64,000 nt of DNA. It comes from Numida meleagris. Lineage: Eukaryota; Chordata; Aves; Galliformes; Numididae. Below are positions 37,601-50,470 of the stretch, piece after piece. The position numbers and the translations under genes were made by a program. Within the stretch, counting starts at the first letter, position 1; every line of letters begins with the position of its first letter. The notes under the pieces were generated by a model. That model was given only the letters and a program-made list of their open reading frames with translations, was not told where the DNA came from and made no database searches. Location of the stretch: contig NC_034414.1 in assembly GCF_002078875.1 (NCBI RefSeq), positions 15,717,428 to 15,781,427 of the forward strand, in the 5' to 3' direction.

Positions 37601-39437
37601 GAAGTTGCAAGATGAGGTAGTTTCTGGAACTTATCTTGCTTGAGCTTCCTGTCAGAAGTGCTGTGGTCCTGCTGCATGGCCACAGAGACAACTGGGGCTA
37701 ATGCTGTTGTAACCACTTCCGGGTTTAATAAAAGGGTAATGAGGCAGGGGGAAGAAAAGATGGAAGAAGGAAGTGCCAGCCTCAGATCTGCTTTGACAAT
37801 CTCAAATTAACATTATCCATTTGTTAGTCCGTTCTTTGCTAGCTGTTTCTTTAAGGAATTTAAATCACAGCTGAAAGGATACAGGGAAAGTTGTAGATCT
37901 GTCAACTTTTACTATTCCTATAAATCTCTTTTCTTGAGGATAACTATCTTGTCTTTTTTTAAAAGAAAACAAACTTTCTGCTACTCCTCACTGCAGAAGA
38001 AAGCTTAGGAATTCTAACCTTAAGTGCTCTTTAAAGGAGAAGACAAAAATAAAACTCAGCACTGTGAAATAACCCCAAAATTCTAAGGATTCTCATGCTT
38101 TTGAAGTTATGACTCATCATTTGTGGATTGGCCACAATGTTACAATGAGACTAACAAGTATGTCAATTAATTTATTAATACTTACAGTTTCAATTTTCAT
38201 GGCAATAAGATATGAAATGCTGAACAAGAAAACAGTTTAATCTCTCTCCAAAATGCTTCATGTTTTTAAATCATCTCTGTATTCAATTGACACATTGAAT
38301 GCAGCCTGCTCAATATATAAATGCAATAAATTAATGTGGGCTACAGATGAGATTCAGATTCTGCAGAAGCTAAACCTCCCTAAGAAATAAAGACTTATGT
38401 GCTGTTCCCTAAGATGCCCAGAAATATTTTCCAGACATGAATCCAAACAGTAAGCAATGCATCATTTTCCTCTGAGACACTAACACAGAAAATGGCGATA
38501 GAGGCATGTATGTTCAGCCATTCCTGGAGTTAATTCCTCCAGGAACTGAGTCTCAGTGGGGATAGTCAGGATCAGGCAATATTACAGCTATATCTATGGT
38601 GTGCGGTAGTCAGATATCAATGTGAAGATTTGCAGGCATAGAGGAATCAAAGGTAGATTTTTGGAAGGCCATACGACCCTGGCTACTTCCAACATTAGGG
38701 AGCACACCAGGGCCTCTAAAGCTGGTTTTGTTTGCTGAGATCCTTCAGAGATCCAGCAAGCAGTCAGGGAGCCCAAGTTAGTACATTAGTAAGCTGCTTT
38801 CAGTTGGCAACCTAGACTGCTAACCTGAAGTAAAGGGTTACCTGAGTGCTCTGTGTTCAAAATAAGAGCAAAGACCTCACAACAAGACCACAAAGCATGC
38901 CACTGGATCTTAGTTCTGCATCCTTTGCTCTTGGTCTAGCTGCTTGGTTCCTTATGCTTATTAGGCTGTAATCTCTTCCTGTTGATGCCCACCCTAAAGT
39001 GCCTGAACTGGGAGTAAATCTAAACTGCCCTGCCACAAATACAGCTTCTCTAACATTCGTTTGGGCTGTCAGGGAAAACACTGAGCTGATGATCTTCGGA
39101 TGCACAACCAAAGCACCCACTCAGCCCAGCAGCGAAGGGACAGCTGCCTGTCCAACACCACACAGGAGGAAAACAAGTCACTAAATATCAAGGAGTAATT
39201 CAGAGAGTAACATTCAAATAGCTCGGAGTAAAAACCAGAGAATGGGAAAAAAAAAACATGTAGAGACATTACAAAAATATTAACAGGGCATAAGGTACGG
39301 AGAGGAGCAAAGAGAAAAAAAACATGAGAGTAGCTAGGAGTTGACAAGAAAAAAGCATAAGAGCCAAGGTAAGTAAAAGATGAAGTGACATGTCATGGTT
39401 GTGCCTTCATTACAGTGATACTGTGGGAGTTTGGATG
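34631..39437. other. non-coding AT-rich sequence
   Basis: No gene, repeat family or RNA is recognised. Another AT-rich block with several TAAT cores lies at about 37155-37202. Frames of 60-92 codons overlap on opposite strands. A good plus-strand splice donor word (CCAAG then GTAAGTA) occurs at about 39366, but no convincing acceptor or open frame precedes it. Confidence 0.6.
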
Positions 39438-39439
39438 TA

Positions 39440-39979
39440 CATAGGTTACTCCTATTTATTTCCATCGAAACTACAACAGGTACAAAGAGCACAATACACT
39501 ATTTGGTAGAGCAAGTCCCCAGCTACCAAATGGTATTTTTCAACATTTTTCCACCACCATTAGCTATGAATTTTTGCCCGTGATGAGCAGGAGCTGCACG
39601 CTGTGCTCATCAAAATCTGCATAGCTATCTAGAACATGACTTACCTTTCACATAGCTTTTGCCACTGCTGAATCACACCACACACCACCCCACTGGGCGA
39701 ACACCCACTGTTTGGTCTCAAACATTCAGAAAGTGTCCATGAATGTTAATGGTGTCGTTTTTTCCCACAAGGAGGAATTCAATTCCACATATTTGCTTCA
39801 TACACGCTTCCATGTCAGACACCATTCTGTCAGACTGCTCCTCTGTTGCCATCTGTCACAACAAAATGTAACAGAATATTGATGGGAAGGGTCAACCTCT
39901 ACTGCCATACCACCATCTGCCTCTGACATCATGGACCAACATAATAAAATAGGGGGCATTACTTTTGGAGCAGTCCTCC
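39440..39979 (-). mobile_element. mariner-type DNA transposon, internally deleted (Galluhop-like)
   Basis: The 540-bp element is flanked by TA at 39438-39439 and 39980-39981, the mariner target duplication. Its ends are imperfect inverted repeats: the right end carries ACTTTTGGAGCAGTCC and the left end GGTTACTCCTATTTATTTCC, the left having lost an AAAAGTAATGCC-like block. Read on the minus strand, the interior around 39640-39750 holds GAGACCAAACAGTGGGTGTT and GATTCAGCAGTGGCAAAAGC, resembling the coding region for the N-terminal helix-turn-helix of a mariner transposase, with several stops and shifts. Full-length bird mariners of this kind are about 1.2-1.3 kb, so the catalytic region with its DDD triad has been deleted. 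It could only have moved with help from another copy. Naming it Galluhop is from memory of the family. Confidence 0.68.
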
Positions 39980-42900
39980 TAGATTTATGGCAACCACTGT
40001 CATCCATTTTTATACCACGGCCAAGATGAACACAGGAGCCTCCTGTACAAAGGGTCTGTAGTACAGCATTCTCAGTTGTGCTGGCCTTGTCTCAAAGACA
40101 CAGTTAATGCTGCAGCACTTATTAGCATCAGATTGCTAAAATATAGTAATCATTGTACAGTCGAAGAGATGCTTGGGAATACATCTCGCCAAGGAACAGA
40201 ACAATCCTTATCTCATCAAGAAAAGTAAACAGAACAGCACAGATTCACTGAGAACGATAGGCAATTAGAGTTAGAGTCAGAATGTATTGAAAAAAATCAA
40301 TGGAAAAATTCACAGTTCCACACAGATTCTCAGTCAGACCCTTAGTTTTGGCACACGTCTATCAGTAACAGAGCTGGATATATCACCTTGCCACACAAAA
40401 AGCAAGTAACTCCCATGTTAGAATAGGACTGTGGTCAGCTAAACAAAAAGCATTAGAAGCAGATTCTGGCTCTTCTGGGGGAATGCAAGAAGGAGAGGGG
40501 AATGTAATATGCCATGTCCTGTAAACAAAGATTAGGAAAAAAAAAACTGTGTGAAGCCAACCATGAGAAATACACAAGTCCAACTGTTTATTCAATAACT
40601 CCACTTTAGAGGCTTTAAAGTATACAAACAACCCAGACATATAAAACAATTAGGTAAAAATAAGTCCAAAGGCATCTGACACAGAAGAGTAAAGAAAAGA
40701 GAATGTTATTTAGAGAGACCTTCATTGCTATTGGCACCAAAACCACAGCTAGCACTATTTCACTTAACTGCTGTTATTCTCACTATTCTATAGTCTCACT
40801 GCAACTCACTATTTCACAACTGCTCAAGGAAAGGGCACTCCTCCTACGCAAACTTTTAGATTGAATGTATTTTGGGGTGGAAGAGAGGAGGAGAGAACTG
40901 AATCAAGCATGTGGCGACCAGTAGTGGAAGTACTGAAGATACTATTGAACATTCAAACCACAGCATCACCTAGAAGTTCCTACATATTTTGCTAAGCATC
41001 ATACCAGACCTAGTGGGCATACAGTTGTGGAGATGCTGTCCCTTCCCTGCAGGCATATTGTCATTTAAGTCCCCAGGAAAGGAACAGATTCAGACAGCTA
41101 TGAGGAAAGTGCATGAAGGAGACATGATGCCATCACTTGTCAGCTCAAAGTTTCTTCTTCTTCTAGGGTAGCCTCTACTAACTGCTGAGGGGTGGGTTTT
41201 TGAGGAAAGCCAGCCTTGCTGCTCCTGAAGGAACAGCAGCAGAGGAGCTCCACGGGGACCAATACCAACAGGCAGTACTTTACCACCCTCCACATTCCTC
41301 TCCTCCCATGGAGAAAGAATGGGGAACACAGATGCCAACAGTCACCCTCAGCAGCTTCTCCCTTGAAGGACTACTTCCAGGGCAATGTATGAAGCTTAAT
41401 TCTTAGGTATTCCCTAATGATGAGTGGCCTCATCATCTCCTTGCTTGTTGCTGACAGCGGAGAGGGTGGGTAAGGGAAGGTTTTGAAGAGAACAAGAGTT
41501 ACGAGCTTTGCTGACCTTTAACTGGGTGCAGAGATGATATGGGAGAAAACATGAAGCAGGCTTAGTAAAAAAGCATGACAAATTAGCACTCAAGACTGAC
41601 AGAGCAGGTGAAGAGAGTGATGTCTAAGCAGTGCAGGGCTGTGATAGGATATAAGAGCTCTGAGAATGACGATAAATGCTTTGCACTTGGGTGCTGAAAA
41701 AGAAAGCCCTGCCAGGTGGAAGATGTTCAAAGTAATAAGCAAGAAATACAGTATTTGTAACCACATTCTTGAAACAGGGAGAAAGCAAGCAGCTCTGACA
41801 GACAATGAACTGTCTCAGGGGCCACACAAACTCGAATGAACTGCACAGCTAGAAATTTTGCAGATCACTGTTGCAGAACCAAGCCTTAGAGTCTTAACTT
41901 TAGAAAACCTAGGAGGACTGCATTTTAAAGTTGTGTCTGAGCTTGCAGCCAGCCAACCAAAACTGACCAGAATGGCACAGCTGCCTTTCAGCCAGGCAGT
42001 GACAGCATACAAGTTCTTTGTTGTTCCTCCTGGACACAGAAAAGAAACCAACCTACCTCAATCTAGTTTGCAACAATAGAGTCTGGATCTCAAAGCTCGT
42101 GTTCTGGTCGCTACTCCCCCATGCTTTCTCCCGAAAACCTCCTTGGGCCGCACAGTGAGGCTTAAGAACTAATCAGTCTAATGTAGCTCAAGAAGCAAAA
42201 TGAGAGTAGAAAAAGGGGAAAAAAAAAATCTTTCTTGGTATCTATTAGCAACATGACTACTTTATCTCAGCAGTTGTTCATTCAGAGGTCAGCAGATAAC
42301 AGGTTACACAGCAGTTCTGCTACCAAGTCTATTCCAGAACCATGGCACAGAGGCCTTCAGTTTACACACCGCTCCCAGCACCAAGCTCAGAAGTCTTCTC
42401 CACACAGGCCACAGGCTCCTTGCATTGATACATGATACATCAGCAGCCAACTAAAATACTCAGTACAGAACATGATGTTAATACAAAACAAGTTTTAGTC
42501 ATTGGTACTTGTTTATTGCATGAATAAGTACTGAATGCAGTGCTCCCTTTTATACTTCATGCAAAACCACTGCAGAGCCACTACCTTCCAGAGTAGTGCC
42601 AGAGCATGCAACACAATGCAGATATGAAAAGTCCTATTTTGCTTCAGGACAAAAGTCATCTATCATACTGGATCACATGGCTCATAAGTTCAATTTACAG
42701 TAATGATGCTGGGATAAGATTTCATTAGTCACTAGATAAAAAGCTAAGAATATGAACCACAACCAACTAAGATAAAAATTAGTCTCAGAAACTGATTAAA
42801 ATAAGTTTTGTGAAGGGCAGGGTAATATTAACTTTCTTTCAAGTATTCCGAAAAAAATAAGTTTAACTCCAGACTCTCCATTTGCCTCCTTAGCAAATGC

Positions 42901-45701
42901 TTAATTGAGGTGGACATGAAAAAATTTGATTTAGAAACAAGCTTAAACAAATCTGATATTTGGAAACACTAGAAAGAGTCATTGTCGTACTAGCTCTTCA
43001 GCCAGCCTTGACTCTTTCAAGAATAATCTGTTCTTCCTGTTCTTTACACAATAGATGTTGAGGAAAGAAGCACAAGTCAAAATATTTGTTTTCTCTTATA
43101 AGTTACCATTAAGATTATAATGCATTCTGACACCAGGACAGAGAATTCGTTTTCAAATTTAAAGTAATTCACCACTGAACTAAGATGTGAGCTGCACCAA
43201 GAAGAAATGTGTTCCAAAAATACAAATCTTTACACGGCCATTTGAAATGCCTAATGCAATCATGAAATCCTGAGGTTTGCTTTCTCTAGAAGGGCTTTCG
43301 CATTTACATTAATCTGTAGGAACTGTCATATACTACAGAAAACTATAGAGTTCAGAATATTGATCTGACCATATTTTACTTTGAGCTTCAGACTTTGATT
43401 TTTGACTGTGTTTGTTCAGAAACATTTGAATAGCAGACCCATCTTCCGACACAGAGCAATAATTACCCTGTGATGACAACAGAGCCAATTGAGCACACGT
43501 CCCCACTGTTTTAGAAACAAATCCTCAAGATAAATTCTAGACATCTTTACACAGGCAGTCTGGGAGGTGAAAAGAAGAAGTAGTACTTTATTGATTTTGC
43601 AAATGGAGACCTGAAGTAGAAAGTTTTGATATACGAAGCCATGTTGGCTCTTAATCCTCTTGAGATCTGCAACTACCACTGATCTAAGTGATTTTTGCAG
43701 ATGCAGCTACAACAGACACATCCAGTCACAAGAACTGCATTTATGTTTTCCAGGGCAGCCAGAGATCAGCCTCAAGCCTCAGCTCCCATTCTCAGACTCT
43801 GGCTTTAATCTTGCACAAACCAGACGGAGCTCTGAAGGTTGGGAAACCACCACCACAGGAGGACTGGCTCAGGCTCCACTATGGCTCTGCAGCATGGACA
43901 AATGCATGAATCCCTGGCTCCCAGGTGACCAACAGTTGCCAACATCTGCAGTAGAGTCCCTGAAGCCTAGCCTAAGAGCTTACAGTCTTTCTGGTACATA
44001 CACTGGAAAGCTGCCAGGCACTGTGCACTTGTTAAGCCAGCCACAGAATTAGCTACCTTCCTTACTTTGACTTAAAACTGTTCTACATCCTTCATCAGAA
44101 TTAGGGATGTAAGCAGACTACTACAGGAAAAAAAAAAACAGTCTCAATACATAAAAACTAGAGTGTAACAGCTACCATGGCATTCTAAGTGGCACTTCTC
44201 AAAGTGGGCTTCAGGACATAGGTTTAGGTCTCCGGGGGACGTGTTCAAAAGAGATAAAATACAAATGCAAATACTTGAATGAACATCAGTGTTCCATCTG
44301 TCCTTTACCTGCATCCTGTTTTGTATCAAGTTCTTCTGATGTTGCAGGTCACATCTGTGATCATAATTAAAGTAGCAGTCATAGTGATACAACAACATTC
44401 TCATAGCAAATGCAAACACCATACAAAGAAATCAGGAGAATACAAAAATTCTCACAGCAACTTTAAAAATAACACATGCACCATGTGGACATGTTAATAT
44501 GCTGTATTTCAGCCTCATAGGCTGGGCTGGGAGGTGGAAGAGGTATTTGTGTGCTTCTCCAAAAATTCTAATGACCTTACTGATAACAACACTCATTGCT
44601 CATTCACTCTCCAGAGTTCATATTTGGGATTTGCTGTCTCTAATGGGGAACAGAACTTTTTGCAGTCAATATCTTAGGAATATCTTTCAAAACCTACAAT
44701 GTTAAAAGTTGTTATGCTACTAGTGAAAGGAAAATAAAGTCTTGCTGTAGACATAGTCCAGCCTCTGCACACACTGCTCTGTAGCTGCCTTTTTTTTGTT
44801 GTTGTTGTTTCCCTGACAGCATCACTGGCTACTTGGCATCTCCTAAGGACCATTAAACTGTTGACCTCTCCCTGCAGCTGACCTAGTGTGGCTGTGCCAG
44901 CTCTAACATTGTGCCAGCCAGCTGGCCTTGGCATCGCAGCACTTCATTAAAACCCTTGAAGAGCTGCAGACACGGGGCAGGGTTAGACAACAACAACGAG
45001 AAACTGACTTTTAAGATTACAAGTCATGAGTTACTCTGGAAAAAAATGGGTTGTCACAAAATGATAAAACAGCACAGAAATTGAGTGATTTCGTATGTCA
45101 GCATTTAACTCTGCTACTGCCAAAGCAGCGCTCCCCCTCCAGCCCGGCAAAGCAAAGTACAAAGAATCTCCATGCTCATAAAGATTGCCTGAGTGACAGG
45201 CTTACACCTTGGCTTCTCAAACCTTGCAGCTCGCCTTCTCGCCTGGTGCCTTAGTCTGTGCTGCAGGAAAGGTCTCAGCACAGCATCCGGCCCTGTTTTG
45301 ACTGAGTGACAAAAGCATAGTTTAGACTGCAGATGCTAGTCCACTATGAAGCGGATTTGGCAGTAGACAGCCAAAAAACAGGTAGCAGTAATTTCAGGAA
45401 AGCACCACCCTAGCCAGTATCAGTACTGACCAGGCACTTGAAGTTTAAAGACTGTGTGGCTGTGTCTATCTTTGATCTTATTCAACACAGCTCTGAAGAA
45501 TATATACTGCCTTGCTTAACCTGAACTGCAGCTTCATCCTCAATTGCTCAGCAGCTGTAAAAAGAGCTGTTTGATTCAACTCTCTTCCCCATAGCCAAAA
45601 TTTGTCATTTCCAGCTAAAGGGAAGGACAGTATATTTGTTCTGTGTCAAAGTCCCTGGGACTCAGAAGACAAGATGAAATGGAAATTTTCTTTTCTCTTT
45701 G

Positions 45702-45726
45702 TTTTTTTTTTTTTAAGAAAAAAAAA
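45702..45726. repeat. T13-AAG-A9 homopolymer foldback
   Basis: A T13 run at 45702-45714 and an A9 run at 45718-45726 are separated by AAG. Together they form an A/T inverted repeat that can fold on itself. Homopolymer lengths here may be inaccurate. Confidence 0.85.
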
Positions 45727-47463
45727 CAAGTTTATACAACTGGTATGGACCAGATGAGACAAGATAGGTTCTTGAGAGGCTAGGTCCCCTGGTATAAAGC
45801 ACAGGCTGAATGTTATCAAGAAGGTACATGCCAGTCATTAGGATGCTAATTGGCCCTGACAGTGCTCTGGCGACTCAAGTGAACATCCTAGCTGTCACTA
45901 CCTGGAAGCACTGCTGCAGGGAATGGCTCTAAGGAGTTTAAAGGAAAGAAGTTAAGTGCGAGGAGGTAGAGAGAAGGGGGATAGTGGTAGCTCTCTACAG
46001 CTGTCTGAATCACATATTTAAACATGAGGAAAAATACTTCTGTCTTTCCACACCATGCTACTAAAAATTCCACTAAAAATTCACTTTGGGTAATTTACAT
46101 TTAAATAGAATTTGCTCATGAAGTATATTATTTTCCTGGTCATGTTTACAACTACTTTCTCTCCCTCTTCCCAGGACTCCATGTTTGTTTCCAGCATCGT
46201 ATTCTCTTCCTCCCAGCCTACCCAATTAAAACACCCCAAAAAATATAAACTTGCTAAATTTTCCCACCAACTCTCTCCTACTGCTCTCTACCTATCAGAG
46301 CTCTACTTCAGTCTGAAAAATTCCATTGCTGAATGTTTTTCTTCATTTGCTCGGTGGCCAGATTTGTCATTCATGTTTCCAGCACTTTCAAAGCAGGGTA
46401 TCAAAACTTTGAGTGCTCCATAGTCATGAAGAGCAGCTGTTTCCAGTTTTGGTTGGACAGCATCCTTGTGAGGCAAGGAGAATGCCAATGCAGAGGTGTA
46501 GAACTAAGGTTTGGATTATCCACAAATTAAAGAGAAGGCTGAGAGTCATCAAAATGGAGACTGCTGTAAAGTAAATGTTATTTGAACACAGTGGTTGAAA
46601 CTTGCAATGCAGGCAAGTCCTTCTTCCTTCCTTACATGCCATGAACATTTCCAGTCCTCTAAAACAAACATAACAAGAATGTGCCGAGATTACATGCCCA
46701 AGGTGACCTGGGAGGGAAGGGGAAAAAGTATCAGGTAAACTATATTCAGCTATTGGAACTTCAGCATTACCTCAAAATAACTCCGAAATGGAGCAGGAGG
46801 AGAGGAAAACGTGAAAATAGAAATCAATCTTCATGCACCATCTTCTGTACTGGCACTGAAGGCATGAAGTTTCTTCTTGGCAGAGCTTGCAAAGCAAGCA
46901 TACAGGAATGGCAGGGAAAAAAGAGGCATAGTAGCAAGAAAGCATTTTGGATTTCCACTAAACTAGCACCAGGCAGGAGAACTGGATCACAGTTCATTGC
47001 CTTCTCTGCTCAACTAAACTGTCTCCAGCTAGCCTCAGCACAACCTCTCAAAACTGTAGAAGAAACCACCTGAACACAGACAGAAGGATCCTGCAGAGCT
47101 AGAATTTGCGCCTCTGTGCTGCACACTAAACCTCATCTATAAAACAAATGTGACTCCTGAGTATGTACCTCCTATTGTCACTTGAATCAAGCCCCTACAA
47201 CCAGCCTCGCTTTTCTTAGTAAATGGGTTTTGTTGCTTCCTAAAATGGATGTATTAGTCATGAATAAAAACAAAAAAATTACTAGGGAGGGAAGCAATAC
47301 TCAATGTACCACAGTCAGTAAAAGAGAGAGGACAAGAAAAATATTAGCTGAAGAGTTCCAAAAAGGTTAGTGTTACAAAGCAACAAAATACTGGCTTTGA
47401 CATAGGAAGAAATCCCCCCGAATACAAATGAGTTCCATACAGCGACAAAGAAGTTATGCTTAC

Positions 47464-47491
47464 CTCAAAGGAGACTAATATACCATAGCAC
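47464..47491 (-). other. candidate 28-nt micro-exon behind an excellent acceptor
   Basis: On the minus strand a roughly 34-nt pyrimidine tract ending CATCTCTTTCCTCAG is followed by 28 nt and then by GTAAGCAT after TTTGAG, a good donor. Only the frame that begins with one leftover base is open; it reads CYGILVSFE. It would need a preceding exon ending in phase 2, so it cannot be spliced directly between the 57.1 kb and 21.6 kb candidates. It could equally be an isolated splice-site-like tract. Confidence 0.2.
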
Positions 47492-50470
47492 CTGAGGAAA
47501 GAGATGAAGGCAGAAAAGAGAGACAAAGCATAAACACAAAGAGAATAAGGCTACTGAAAACTGTTTCATATACATTCTTCTCCATCACAAAAGGAGATTT
47601 ATACCTTTCCTTGGAAATTCAGCGTTTAGGAAAGTAGACTCAGAAGTACAACTCCAGCATAATATACCTCTTTCCCAGTCCCCAGGGAACTATGATACTG
47701 ATTTACTGGTCAAAGAAATAAATGTGCCTCAGAGTTCTATACAAGGCACTTTCGCCTTTCTGAAGTTAATCCAGCTCTAAGACAGATAAGCAAAAGGCCA
47801 GCACTAGTGGAAAAATACCACAGAAAGTATTTGTGAAGATAAATGAGCTTTCTGAAGGCAATGCTCCTGTCACAATGGAAAAACTTTCAGTCACCAAATA
47901 GAGAGATGGAGAATTAAAATAGAAGAAATTACAGCGCACAACCAGCTTCCTGGGTACAAGGATATGCCTGCTGATTAGGGACAACACTTTACTGAAAATA
48001 CCTAATCAGTTAAATTTAAAACTATATGCATTTCATAAGGGACCCATTTGAGCAAACGTTGACTTGAACTTCTGTGCTAGCTGCCTGGACCACCACTAGA
48101 GCTGACAGAGAAATAAGCGCTTCCAGGGTAGAATGCATCTCATTCTAAAGCTGTTGTCTAAAAAGGGGTCAGATGAACTGCGTCCCAAAACATCTATTTC
48201 TCTTTACTGACTGCAAGATGAGCCCATATAACTCAGTCAAATGTGGACAGCTAGTCCCTAGGTATTTAAAGCTAATGGTGGATTCATTTCACTGAGTGTC
48301 AAACTGATTGCAGCACCTAACTTGAGATTTAAGTACAGACATGGGGGTTGCAAAAATGAATCCACTTTCCGTGCTGACTGGAAATTTTACTCTAGAGAAT
48401 GCAAATTCCTGAGTTTCTGTACAATCTATGTTACCAATTAAAATGAATCAAGATGTAGCCTTCACAGTTGCAGAGATGGCCTTTCAAATACACACAAAAT
48501 GCAAATGAGAGCTACGCTATATTCCTGAGTTTGCAGATTAAAAAAAGCAGCACTTCAGTGATGCTCAAAAGCATGAAAAGAGCCATCAGAGGAAAATCCT
48601 CAAGACAAGAGTTTTGCTTCTTCAAAGTTTTTCCCTTAAGTTCACGTCAGCAGGACTGTACCTCAGCTCTTAATCCTGGGTTCGAATGCAGCTTCAAGGT
48701 GCAAAGGGGAAGATAAGCTCCAGCTTCTGTTAAAATAACTTTTTTAAAAATAGGTGAACAAGGCAAGTGAGTCCTAAAATATAACTTAATGATGTAGACT
48801 GCAAGTGTCCAATCTATGCCCCAGCAGAAGAGCTCATACGGCTCTCATTTACCAGGCTCCCAGCTGAAGGGCCTTGGATGGCCATTTACCACTCTCTTCT
48901 CAGGCTGCATAGCACTTTTGGTTGAAGGCAGGTAGCAAAAGCAATCTGCGCAGCCCACAGTCCCTCTCCCTGTTCACTTGCACAGGGTCCTCTGGAAAAA
49001 GCACAACCAGGACTGGGTCACCTTCACCAGGATACCAGCAGCCCATTGCTGGTTACCACCTTCTCCACATGCTTCTTGGGACAAGAAGCCTCCTGTGTGC
49101 ATGCTAGCATCTTAGAAGCATTAGATACTTCCTTTACATAGAGACCAACTCTACCGTGTACGCAGGAAGTACAGCTCTCAACAGCCTATAGTACAAACTT
49201 GGTGTTCCCTTCCTCCAGAAGGGCTGGGCACAGCTAGCATGACATCTCTATTGTGGCAGGAGTATTTGCTAACCCAGCAGTCATTTATTCCTCACTGGGC
49301 TGAAGTTAGGGACCATCTTCGTGTTCTGGAGTTGTACAGTGTTTACATATCATGAGCTGCATGCTATTTAGAGCCCATGAATGTTTCTGTGGTGCAAACC
49401 AATCTTATTCAGACCAAATTGCAAACAAGAGGCTGTTTCCTTGCACTTACTCAAAACTAAATAAAGTGAGGGTGCGGGGGGTTTTGCTAATCTCTCAATT
49501 CAAAGTAAACCAGGCACTGACCACCATCTCAGTCAAGAACAGATAGCTATGGGGACATTGCTTCATAACCCAGAAGTAGTTAATTATTAAAACTGAGAGA
49601 TTATTCCTATCAACGAAAGTCAAGAAGACTCCAGAAACATCTGGAGTACGTGAGAAACAGTCCAATCTAAACTTCAATTTCAAATGCCTATTACTTTCCC
49701 TGAATTTTTCCAAGCTTCCACAGAGGATTAAAAAAATAGGCTGGTACAGACATCTTCAACTTGCTCCCTCTGAATTTATATAAATTATGTAATTGTACTT
49801 TTAAAGGACTACAGCAAGTAACTAGAAGAGAACTGCACAACGAACTTTAACACTACATTTGATATAGCAAAAGAAGAATACATTTAAAAGCAGCAGAGCA
49901 TTTTTTTTTTGTCCCTAGAAGCATGCAGAAAGGAGCTAGAAGGGACTATAATTGTATACATGAAAAATTATTCAAGGACAATAGGATGTACAGCAAGTTA
50001 TTTTAATGGCTGAGTTTATGACAAAGGATGTCCAGAGCGCAAGGATGGCTGCCATCTTAGAGAAGATGAATACATTTAAAGATGGGGTGCTTTCCTAGCA
50101 TATATATCTAATACATTTAACATGTAGGCTGGTAGAGCAACCTAGCAGGATGAGCATACAGACATTTTCTAGAGGCAAAAGCTTGTAGTTGCCCAAGAAT
50201 TTAATTATAAACAAAATTATGAACACAAAAGGTAAACGCTTGAAAGAATTTCGCCAAAGTTATTTAGATGCGGACCAAAACTCCAGAAGAATAAAAAGGA
50301 AAAAGCAATTCATTTTTTCATGCTAGGATGTTCATTAAAACCCTGAAGGTAGCTTATATCCTTTAAATATAATAAAGAGGAATAGGGCATTTACTTAATT
50401 TTAGGACAAATTGATGACTAGCACCCTAACATAAACTCTCAATAGTAAGAACTTAAAGCTCAGCTATTTA

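Larger units (their letters stand above)
39982..50470. other. long non-coding stretch
   Basis: No gene is supported over 10.5 kb. The longest frames (43660-44052 plus, 46681-47073 plus) have no recognisable domain. A weak MIR-like word (ACATGCCCAAGGTGACCTGG) occurs at about 46694-46713. At 45702-45726 a T13 run is followed by AAG and A9, a natural foldback. A CTT/GTT-type patch lies at about 44790-44810. A very strong minus-strand splice acceptor is at 47492-47527 (listed separately). No CpG island is seen. Confidence 0.6.

Noticed and set aside
43660..44052. 130-codon plus-strand frame
   Set aside because: Low-complexity Ser/Pro/Gln-rich translation without a domain or splice context.
46681..47073. 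130-codon plus-strand frame
   Set aside because: No recognisable domain; its start overlaps a MIR-like word.
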